DNA from: an uncultured Eubacteriales bacterium
GTDB taxonomy: Bacteria; Bacillota_A; Clostridia; Christensenellales; Aristaeellaceae
Length of the DNA: 11,689 bases
Direction of reading: 5' to 3'
Assembly: GCA_902775835.1 (NCBI GenBank)
Contig: CACYNZ010000091.1
Span: 1-11,689, forward strand
Position 1 is the first letter of the stretch. Each line of letters begins with the position of its first letter. Below are positions 1-5,732 of the stretch, one piece after another. The translations under genes and the position numbers were made by a program. Below the pieces are notes generated by a model. The model saw only the letters and a list, made by a program, of their open reading frames with translations, made no database searches and was not told where the DNA came from.

Positions 1-49
1 TGCCGGAGAGGAAATCCTGGAAGGCAAGACGTTTGAGAAGGTCCAGTAA
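1..49 (+). CDS. C-terminal end of an unidentified protein (partial)
   Basis: Only the last 15 codons and a TAA stop (47-49) are inside the window, reading AGEEILEGKTFEKVQ in the frame that starts at base 2. This is too short to assign a family. The next gene starts 41 bases downstream with no terminator visible between them, so the two may share a transcript. That the frame is coding is inferred from its position and from the ordinary residue composition of the tail. Confidence 0.5.
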   Translation, partial: AGEEILEGKTFEKVQ

Positions 50-90
50 GAAAGAGATCCGATCGTCGAAAAAAGGAGTAAAAAAGGAAA

Positions 91-1359
91 ATGAAAAAGA
101 TTCTGGCAATTGTGGTTGTACTGATGGTATGCATGATGGGTCTGTGCGCAGTGGCCGAGGAGGATCATCTGGTCATCCGGGGCGATATTGAGGACGGCAG
201 CTATGTGCTGAGCTTTGATCCCGTGGACGGGGATGCCGGAACCTGGGAGGCTGTGGCGCCTGCCGGGGACAATGCCCTGGTGCGTCTGGCGGATGCCCAT
301 GAGGAAGACGGGAAGTATCTGGTGCGCTTTGAGCCGGTGGAAGGCGCAGACGGCGAAGTCACCGTGCGGGTCCGGCATATGCTGGGCCAGGTCTGCGATC
401 AGTACCATGATTTCACGCTCTCCATGAAGGATGGCGCTGTTGTGGAGAGCATCGGCGGAGCCCAGGGCATGTCCACACCGGAGGAAGACCTGAATGAGGT
501 GCTTTCCGGGGAATGGTGGGAAAAGGATACCCAGTTTACCGTCATGGACGTGGACCAGGCACTGGACGGCGGCTGGAACATGGTCATCTATTCGCCTGTA
601 AGCCATGGAGCATACATGGTGGAAGCAAAGCTTTTCTATGACTGCGAACAGGATGCCCTCGTATACCATGACGGAACGCTCTATGACATGCCTGTCGGAG
701 ACGAGAGTGCAGCCGGGCCCGTGGAACGGGAAAAGGGCATTGCGGGAAGCATCCGGTTTGCGGGCACGGAGGAACAGCCGGAGCTTGTGTGGACGGCCGG
801 CAATGACGAGGACAGCCAGCAGACGGTATTCACGCGCGCGGATGCCCTGCCGGAGTATGAGTACACCGGAGAAGACCCTTACGTGAAGGCGGTTGTGGAT
901 CACATGATCAGCAGCGGCATGGCGGATATGTTCGCCAGTGAAAACGGAAGCGTGTTCATTCCGGAACCGGTGATCCTGAAAGTGGAAAATGTGGACGACA
1001 GTCATGCACGGGTGTACGGGAATCTCTGGGCCAGCGTGTATGTGCGCCGCACTTCCGTCCTCAGGTGCATTTCCGGCGGGGAAATGCCCGCGGTGGCAGA
1101 GCTGGAGCTGAAGGACGGGGCATGGAAGGTGACTTCCATGGAGACCGCGGGTGACGGTGAGGACTATGCCGCGGACATCAGGAAGTTCTGTAATGGAGAC
1201 AGTGAACTGGAAGACGCTTTCTTCACAGCCGCGGACGGCGGGAGTGATGTGGTGAAGCAGGCACGCCTGAGCACGATCCGGGCCTATGTGGAGCAGAACG
1301 GACTTGTGATCACAGCCTATCAGGATCCGGGCTGGGATCCTGTGGAAATCGGCGAATAA
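91..1359 (+). CDS. secreted protein of unknown function, 422 aa
   Basis: I do not recognise this family. The N-terminus has a short Lys-Lys start, a hydrophobic core and a likely signal peptidase I site after Ala-Val-Ala (about residue 22). The Cys at residue 19 lacks a proper lipobox, so export as a soluble protein is more likely than a lipoprotein. The mature protein is acidic and beta-rich. Residues 34-47 and 72-85 are related copies (EDGSYVLSFDPVDG and EDGKYLVRFEPVEG), so the N-terminal domain has an internal duplication. The middle (about 136-250) reads as a beta-barrel-like segment. The C-terminal third (about 258-422) has helix-then-strand sections ending in an AYQDPGWDP motif. Purine-rich SD-like sequence (AAGGAG at 73-78 and AAGGAAA just before the ATG) supports the start. 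A terminator follows at once, so this is the last gene of its unit. An envelope or extracellular role is inference from the signal peptide. Confidence 0.85.
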   Translation: MKKILAIVVVLMVCMMGLCAVAEEDHLVIRGDIEDGSYVLSFDPVDGDAGTWEAVAPAGDNALVRLADAHEEDGKYLVRFEPVEGADGEVTVRVRHMLGQVCDQYHDFTLSMKDGAVVESIGGAQGMSTPEEDLNEVLSGEWWEKDTQFTVMDVDQALDGGWNMVIYSPVSHGAYMVEAKLFYDCEQDALVYHDGTLYDMPVGDESAAGPVEREKGIAGSIRFAGTEEQPELVWTAGNDEDSQQTVFTRADALPEYEYTGEDPYVKAVVDHMISSGMADMFASENGSVFIPEPVILKVENVDDSHARVYGNLWASVYVRRTSVLRCISGGEMPAVAELELKDGAWKVTSMETAGDGEDYAADIRKFCNGDSELEDAFFTAADGGSDVVKQARLSTIRAYVEQNGLVITAYQDPGWDPVEIGE

Positions 1360-1367
1360 ACACTGCG

Positions 1368-1397
1368 GCTGCTGCCGGAAAACGGCAGCAGCTCTTT
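1368..1397 (+). terminator. intrinsic terminator after the 422-aa secreted protein
   Basis: A perfect 10-bp stem (GCTGCTGCCG at 1368-1377, CGGCAGCAGC at 1383-1392) with a five-base GAAAA loop starts nine bases after the TAA and is followed by TCTTT. It separates the secreted-protein gene from the nucleoside hydrolase unit. Confidence 0.85.
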
Positions 1398-1508
1398 AAT
1401 TGCCCAAAACGCGGGAGGAAATGCGCGGGACAGGCGGAACCGGGAAGGAATCCGCTCAGGCAGGGCGAAACAGAAGGAAAGGTTATATGATCCCGATTGC
1501 ATATGCGT

Positions 1509-1516
1509 GAGAGGAG
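1509..1516 (+). promoter_or_regulatory. ribosome binding site that decides the nucleoside hydrolase start
   Basis: GAGAGGAG lies 10 bases before the ATG at 1527. The same frame is open further upstream, with a TTG at 1497 and an ATG at 1503, but neither has an equally good SD at proper spacing. The element overlaps the TGA (1508-1510) of a tiny upstream reading frame. Confidence 0.6.
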
Positions 1517-1526
1517 TGCTCAGATC

Positions 1527-2477
1527 ATGGACCGGGAAGTGAGAATGCGGAATCTGGAATGCCCCGTGGGCATGGTGGATCTTGTGATCGATACGGATGC
1601 GTTCAATGAGGTGGACGATCAGTTCGCCATCGCCTATGCGATCCATGCGCGGGAGAAACTCCGGGTACAGGCACTGTATGCAGCGCCGTTCTTCAATGAA
1701 CGGTCCACAGGGCCTGCGGACGGCATGGAGAAGAGCTATGCGGAGATCCGGAAGCTGCTGGCCCTGGCGGGGCAGGAAGGACAGTATCCCGTGTTCCGGG
1801 GTTCGGATGCGTACCTTTCGGATGAGCACACGCCGGTATGCTCGGAGGCGGCTGCGGATCTGGTGCGGCGCGCCAGGCAGTACCCGCCGGAGCGTCCGCT
1901 GTATGTGGTGGCCATCGGCGCCATCACCAATGTGGCCTCCGCCCTGCTGACGGCACCGGAGATCGCGGAGCATATGGTGGTGGTCTGGCTGGGCGGGCAC
2001 GCGCTTTCCTGGCCGGACAACCGTGAGTTCAACTGCAGGCAGGACGTGGCGGCGGCACGGGTGGTGATGGATTCCGGTGTTCCGCTGGTGATCCTGCCGT
2101 GCATGGGCGTGGTCAGCGCGTTCACCACCACGGGACCGGAGCTGGAAGCCTGGCTCCGGGGACGCGGCGCGCTGTGTGATTATCTGGTGGACCATACCGT
2201 GAAGACAGCAGAGACGTATGCCCGGGGCCGGGTGTGGAGCCGTGTGCTGTGGGATGTGACCGCGGTGGGCTGGCTGCTCAATGACGGGGGAAAACTGATG
2301 CGGGACCGCCTGGTGCCCACCCCGATTCCGGAATACGATCATCATTATGCCTTAGATATGACGCGGCCGCTCTGCCGGATGGTCTGTCACATCAACCGGG
2401 ACGCCCTGTTCCAGGATCTGGTGGATCATATCGCGGGAGCGGCGGAAGCTCCGGAATGGAAAGGCGTGACGACATGA
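1527..2477 (+). CDS. inosine-uridine-preferring nucleoside hydrolase family protein
   Basis: This protein probably hydrolyses the N-glycosidic bond of ribonucleosides to free base and ribose, in the cytosol (no signal peptide). From the ATG at 1527 it is 316 residues, normal for the family. The calcium and ribose site is a variant of DTDxGxDD: D22-T-D24 followed by D30-D31, with AFNEV in between. Further landmarks are IGAITN at 130-135 (family GPLTNLA), the Gly-Gly at 156-157, EFN at 167-169 and QD at 172-173 where many members have DPEA. Near residue 242 the sequence is LWDVTA, where many IU-type enzymes have His-Asp. The stop overlaps the next start (ATGA), so hydrolase and rhodanese are coupled. 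The purine permease downstream fits a salvage role. Substrate preference cannot be read from sequence, and a related N-ribohydrolase activity is possible. Confidence 0.9.
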   Translation: MDREVRMRNLECPVGMVDLVIDTDAFNEVDDQFAIAYAIHAREKLRVQALYAAPFFNERSTGPADGMEKSYAEIRKLLALAGQEGQYPVFRGSDAYLSDEHTPVCSEAAADLVRRARQYPPERPLYVVAIGAITNVASALLTAPEIAEHMVVVWLGGHALSWPDNREFNCRQDVAAARVVMDSGVPLVILPCMGVVSAFTTTGPELEAWLRGRGALCDYLVDHTVKTAETYARGRVWSRVLWDVTAVGWLLNDGGKLMRDRLVPTPIPEYDHHYALDMTRPLCRMVCHINRDALFQDLVDHIAGAAEAPEWKGVTT

Positions 2478-2791
2478 AGCTGTTTTTCCACGTGGACCTG
2501 GAGTCCGGCCTGGAGGAATGCCGCAGGACAAAGGGTGCTGTGCTTGCGGACGTGCGGGAAGCGGACGAATACAGGAGCGGGCATATCCCGGGTGCCGTGC
2601 ATCTTCCGCTGTCCGGAATGGAGACACTGGAAATGGACAGGGAAACCCCACTGTTTCTCTACTGTCTCCGGGGCATGCGCAGCCACAGGGCGGCGAGGAC
2701 GCTGAAAAAACGGGGATACAGACATGTAAAGAGCATCGGGGGCATCACGGAATACACCGGGAAACTGGAAACGGGCGGGAACAGAAATTGA
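2474..2791 (+). CDS. single-domain rhodanese-like sulfurtransferase
   Basis: Cytosolic 105-residue protein made of one rhodanese domain, similar in size to GlpE and other stand-alone domains. It shows DVRE at 26-29, the GHIPGA motif at 36-41 and the active-site loop CLRGMR at 64-69 with the nucleophile Cys64 after a hydrophobic strand (PLFLYC). The loop keeps the CxxGxR pattern typical of active sulfurtransferases, so persulfide transfer is the expected chemistry; donor and acceptor are unknown. The start at 2474 is preferred over the ATG at 2456. It gives an ATGA overlap with the nucleoside hydrolase stop and has GGAAAGG nine bases upstream, and the domain begins right after it. The coupling implies coordinated synthesis with the hydrolase, but I know of no established functional link between the two families. 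Confidence 0.88.
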   Translation: MKLFFHVDLESGLEECRRTKGAVLADVREADEYRSGHIPGAVHLPLSGMETLEMDRETPLFLYCLRGMRSHRAARTLKKRGYRHVKSIGGITEYTGKLETGGNRN

Positions 2792-2800
2792 CGCGGGAAA

Positions 2801-2863
2801 CTGTGACCGTGCCGGGAAAAGAGGCGGTTTGCTGAAGAAAGAACAGTTCTTTTTCACAGCCGC
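2801..2863 (+). promoter_or_regulatory. candidate structured RNA between rhodanese and purine permease
   Basis: The gap contains an imperfect long hairpin. GCG (2824-2826) pairs with CGC (2861-2863), GCTG (2831-2834) with CAGC (2857-2860), and AAAGAA (2838-2843) with TTCTTT (2847-2852) around a CAG loop. A competing pairing joins CTGTGA (2801-2806) to TCACAG (2854-2859). It may weaken read-through from the upstream genes or act as an attenuator. There is no clean U-tract after the outer stem, and it does not match the purine riboswitch core. Confidence 0.3.
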
Positions 2864-2891
2864 TTGCAGAATCGGGAAGAATCATTACAAT
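2864..2891 (+). promoter_or_regulatory. possible promoter of the purine permease
   Basis: A -10-like TACAAT (2886-2891, five of six consensus bases) lies 16 bases after a weak -35-like TTGCAG (2864-2869). It would start transcription about 18 bases before the permease ATG. The poor -35 keeps this tentative. Confidence 0.35.
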
Positions 2892-2915
2892 GGGCGGGAA
2901 AGAGAGGTTGATTTC

Positions 2916-4340
2916 ATGGAAAAACTCTTCCGGCTTAAGGCCAACGGGACCAATGTACGCACGGAACTTCTCGCGGGCCTCACCACATTCATGACCATGG
3001 CCTACATTATCGCGCTGAATCCAAATCTTCTCACGGGATTCGGTGCCGAGGGCAGGGATCTGTGGAACGGTGTTTTTCTGGCTACCTGTATTGCTTCCGC
3101 CATTGGTACATTCTGTATGGCATTTCTGGCGAACAAGCCGTTTGTCATGGCTCCCGGCATGGGCCTGAACAGTTTCTTTGCCGTGGTGGTGACCAATATT
3201 GCCGCGATCACGGGCATGACCTATCTTGAGTCATTCCAGTCGGCAATGGTGATCATTCTGGTGGAAGGCATTGTGTTCCTGGTGCTTTCCGTCCTGAATG
3301 TGCGTGAAAAAATCGTGGACGCCATTCCGCTGGGCATCCGCCTGGGCATCGGGCCGGCCATCGGCTTCATGCTCATGAACATCGGGTTCGGGTCCAATGT
3401 GGGTGTGTATTCGGAAACAGGCGGTCCGTTCTATGCCATGCGCGACTTCTTCGGCGCGTTGACCGCAGGCTTCGGAAAAGCCCAGATGGGTTCCGGACAC
3501 GCGGTGATGGTGCTGAGTGTGCTCACCATGTTTGTGGGACTGTTCACCATTGTGGGGCTTGAGCACCGGAAGGTGAAAGGTTCCGTGCTGTACGGCATGC
3601 TGACGGCCTCCGTGCTCTACTGGGCAGGCGAAGCCATATTCCTGCACACGAATCCTTTCGAAAGCCTGAAAACGGCATCCTTTGTGCCGCCGTTTGCGGA
3701 CATGGCAAACACCACGCTGTTCAAGATCAATTTTGCCGGCTTTGTGCAGATCGGCTGGTTTACCATCATCACACTGGTCATTACCTTCTGTGTCATTGAC
3801 ATGTTTGACACCATCGGCACCCTGGTGGGCACCGCTTCCCGGGCGAACATGCTGGATGAAAACGGGAACATGCCGCAGATGCGCCAGGCACTGATTTCTG
3901 ACGCGGTGGGCACGGTGGCCGGCGCTCTGACGGGCACGTCCACGGTGACCACGTTTGTGGAGTCCGCGTCCGGCGTGGCGGCCGGCGGAAGAACCGGACT
4001 GACCGCGCTGGTTTCCGGCATCCTGTTCCTGCTGTGCATATTCATTGCGCCCCTGGCTGCCATCATTCCGGCTGCGGCCACTTCGTCCGCGCTGATCTAT
4101 GTGGGCATTCTGATGCTCAGCAACCTGCGCAAAATTGATTTCAACGATATTTCCCAGCTGCTGCCGGTCAGCATCATGCTGCTGGCCATGCCGATTTCCG
4201 GGTCCATCGGGCACGGCATCGGACTGGCTCTGATCAGCTATACGGTTGTGGAAGTACTCACCGGCAATGCAAGGAAGGTTTCTCCCCTGACCTATTTCCT
4301 GTCCGTGATTTTCCTGCTGAAGTTCTTTGTGGCAGTCTGA
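2916..4340 (+). CDS. NCS2 family purine permease, AzgA/PbuG-like
   Basis: Multi-pass membrane protein of 474 residues expected to import purine bases (adenine, guanine or hypoxanthine), probably by proton symport as in the AzgA branch of NCS2. The N-terminus (FRLKANGTNVRTELLAGLTT) is characteristic of PbuG/AzgA proteins. Other landmarks are the start of the membrane domain with FMTMAYII, MAPGMGLNSFF, the DMFDTIGTLVG segment from D295, and ESASGVAAGGRTGLT from E349. About 12 to 14 hydrophobic segments are visible, as the family requires. The ATG at 2916 is chosen because GAGAGG sits eight bases upstream and the family N-terminus begins there; the frame is open back to 2829 without homologous sequence. 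The gene follows a nucleoside hydrolase and rhodanese and is followed by a terminator. Which base it prefers is unresolved. Confidence 0.93.
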   Translation: MEKLFRLKANGTNVRTELLAGLTTFMTMAYIIALNPNLLTGFGAEGRDLWNGVFLATCIASAIGTFCMAFLANKPFVMAPGMGLNSFFAVVVTNIAAITGMTYLESFQSAMVIILVEGIVFLVLSVLNVREKIVDAIPLGIRLGIGPAIGFMLMNIGFGSNVGVYSETGGPFYAMRDFFGALTAGFGKAQMGSGHAVMVLSVLTMFVGLFTIVGLEHRKVKGSVLYGMLTASVLYWAGEAIFLHTNPFESLKTASFVPPFADMANTTLFKINFAGFVQIGWFTIITLVITFCVIDMFDTIGTLVGTASRANMLDENGNMPQMRQALISDAVGTVAGALTGTSTVTTFVESASGVAAGGRTGLTALVSGILFLLCIFIAPLAAIIPAAATSSALIYVGILMLSNLRKIDFNDISQLLPVSIMLLAMPISGSIGHGIGLALISYTVVEVLTGNARKVSPLTYFLSVIFLLKFFVAV

Positions 4341-4356
4341 TGCCGCAGAGCGTCAG

Positions 4357-4388
4357 AGAGGCTGTGAACAGTGTGTCACGGCCTCTTT
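4357..4388 (+). terminator. terminator after the purine permease
   Basis: An 11-bp stem (AGAGGCTGTGA at 4357-4367 with TCACGGCCTCT at 4376-4386, one G-U pair) with an eight-base loop starts 17 bases after the stop. Only three T residues end the element, so it is weaker than the other terminators here. The remaining stretch up to 4533 shows no gene or clear promoter. Confidence 0.6.
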
Positions 4389-4533
4389 GCGTTTCCGGAG
4401 TCGGATCAGGGCATTTGGCAGGTGCCAGCAGGAAAAGCCGAGCGTATCAATTCATGCAGGGCAGGGTGCTCTGCAGGGAGAAACAGGGGCCTGCCGGAAT
4501 GACAGGGCTTTTGAGAAGAAGGAGATACAGACC

Positions 4534-5010
4534 ATGGAAGCAGTAATGATCAATCAGGCCCTGAAAATGTGCTTTCCGGACGGATTCCGGAAGCTCAGCG
4601 AAGAGGAGAAAAAGGCCATGCATTTTCTGGAGGACGGCTCCGGAGAGTGCGTGGCATGTGAAGAAAAGCATATCATGGTCAGCATCGGATGGAAGCCGGC
4701 GGGCTTTCTGCCGGGGCTTCTGCTGAAGAGCGCGGACCTGGCCAGGGCGGCCGAGGGACGCGTGGCCCGGGCCATGAAGGGCAGCGGCTATCAGCTGACC
4801 GGGTTTGAGGACCGCAGCGTGGGCAGTGAAACGGGACGCGCTTTCCGGTATACCTATCAGGCCCAGGGAACGGACATGTCTGCGGAAACCGTTTCACTGA
4901 AAATCGGAAAGACCCTGTACTATTTCAATTTCTATGTGCGCTCGGGCGTGGCGGAGGAAGGCTTGCGGATCTGGGATGAAGTGCTCGCCGGAGCGCAGTG
5001 GCAGGCATAA
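4534..5010 (+). CDS. uncharacterised 158-aa protein
   Basis: I do not recognise a named family. The ATG at 4534 is chosen over the open frame further upstream because a strong SD (AAGGAG at 4519-4524) lies nine bases before it and the earlier residues look like non-coding translation. The protein has no signal peptide or membrane segment and is expected in the cytosol. It starts with a CFPDGF segment, has an acidic region with two close cysteines (ECVACEE), then an IGWKP strand and a Leu-rich stretch. It ends with alternating strands (YQLTGFEDRSV, FRYTYQAQG, YYFNFYV) and a final helix, IWDEVLAG. The strand pattern is reminiscent of PsbP/DcrB-like folds, but that is a guess from pattern only. 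A flavodoxin-fold oxidoreductase starts 26 bases downstream and is probably co-transcribed. Confidence 0.8.
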   Translation: MEAVMINQALKMCFPDGFRKLSEEEKKAMHFLEDGSGECVACEEKHIMVSIGWKPAGFLPGLLLKSADLARAAEGRVARAMKGSGYQLTGFEDRSVGSETGRAFRYTYQAQGTDMSAETVSLKIGKTLYYFNFYVRSGVAEEGLRIWDEVLAGAQWQA

Positions 5011-5036
5011 GCCGGACTGGAATGGACGGATCAGAT

Positions 5037-5606
5037 ATGAATGACAGAAACAGCGGAGACATCCTGATTTTCTTCGGGTCCCCGCATCCGCATGGCGACA
5101 CGGCGGCCCTGGTGGATATCCTTATGGAGGAGCTTCCCGGAAGATGCACTCTGGTGGACTGCTGGAGAGAGGATATCCATCCCTGTACAGACTGCCGGGC
5201 ATGCCGCTCGCAGCGGGCCTGCGCCGTGGAGGACGGTATGCAGGAGATTTACCGGAGGATTGAAACCTGCGAGGGGATCGTGATTGCATCGCCTGTATGG
5301 TTTTCAGGCCTTACGGGAAGGCTGTTGGATACGGCCAGCCGGTTTCAGCGCTATTATTCCGCGCGCGCTTTCCGGCAGGAGGAGCTGATCCGGCGCTCCG
5401 GGAAAGGCGGCATGATCCTTGTGGGCGGCGGAAACGGAAGCCCGGAAAATGCCATGTACACAGCGGGCATGCTTCTGCGTCAGCTGAACATCCGTGACAG
5501 GTACCCGCCTGTCCTGAGCATGCGGACCGATACGGTGCCGGCGGCGGAGGACGGGTCAGCCATTCAGGCAGTCCGGGGACTTGCGGAGTTTCTGAAGCGG
5601 GGATAA
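5037..5606 (+). CDS. flavodoxin-fold NAD(P)H/FMN oxidoreductase, iron-sulfur flavoprotein type
   Basis: Cytosolic 189-residue redox protein of the NADPH-dependent FMN reductase / iron-sulfur flavoprotein superfamily. The FMN phosphate loop is GSPHPHGDTAAL at 14-25. It is followed by PCTDCRACRSQRAC, with Cys50, Cys53, Cys56 and Cys62 in the CX2CX2CX5C spacing that binds a [4Fe-4S] cluster in characterised iron-sulfur flavoproteins. EDGMQEIY and ASPVWFSGLTG (84-94) complete the flavin site. The partner and substrate are unknown. The start is uncertain: GTG 4998, ATG 5022 and ATG 5037 are all in frame. I chose 5037 because the domain follows closely and GGACGG lies just upstream, but 5022 is nearly as good. 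The gene follows the uncharacterised 158-residue gene by 26 bases and ends before a strong terminator. Confidence 0.87.
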   Translation: MNDRNSGDILIFFGSPHPHGDTAALVDILMEELPGRCTLVDCWREDIHPCTDCRACRSQRACAVEDGMQEIYRRIETCEGIVIASPVWFSGLTGRLLDTASRFQRYYSARAFRQEELIRRSGKGGMILVGGGNGSPENAMYTAGMLLRQLNIRDRYPPVLSMRTDTVPAAEDGSAIQAVRGLAEFLKRG

Positions 5607-5626
5607 TCTCAAGGGTTTTTCGGAAG

Positions 5627-5661
5627 ACAGACGGCTCTGATAAGCAGGGCGGTCTGTTTTT
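5627..5661 (+). terminator. terminator of the flavoprotein unit (+ strand)
   Basis: ACAGAC (5627-5632) pairs with GTCTGT (5652-5657). Inside, GCTCTG pairs with CAGGGC around an ATAAG loop, with one G-G mismatch between the two stems. The hairpin is followed by a run of T residues ending at 5661. Confidence 0.85.
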
Positions 5662-5676
5662 CTGTGCATGGGGGAT

Positions 5677-5711
5677 AAAAAAAGGACTGCCCCGCACAGG
5701 CGGGACAGTCC
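5677..5711 (-). terminator. terminator of the peptidase/ABC transporter operon (- strand)
   Basis: Read on the - strand, GGACTG/CAGTCC and CCCGC/GCGGG stems separated by one mismatch close a four-base loop, followed by seven T residues (the A-run at 5677-5683 on the + strand). It lies 22 bases beyond the stop of the binding-protein gene. Confidence 0.92.
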
Positions 5712-5732
5712 GGGAATCCGGAACGGGAAGGA

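Noticed and set aside
91..150. Lipoprotein signal in the 422-aa protein
   Set aside because: The residues before the Cys are Met-Gly-Leu, which does not fit the lipobox (small residue at -1), and a good Ala-x-Ala cleavage site follows.
1320..2345. 341-codon - strand frame opposite the nucleoside hydrolase
   Set aside because: It crosses the intrinsic terminator and the hydrolase gene and shows no domain signal or start context.
2792..2915. Purine riboswitch before the purine permease
   Set aside because: The conserved junction and loop sequences of the purine class are not present; only generic hairpins can be drawn.
3231..4214. 327-codon - strand frame opposite the purine permease
   Set aside because: His/Gln/Arg-rich translation antisense to a membrane protein with clear NCS2 motifs; a shadow.
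4515..4537. Vector-like ribosome binding site resembling a phage T7 gene 10 leader
   Set aside because: Only the AAGAAGGAGATA part and the CCATGG context agree. The spacer differs and surrounding sequence is continuous native-style DNA.
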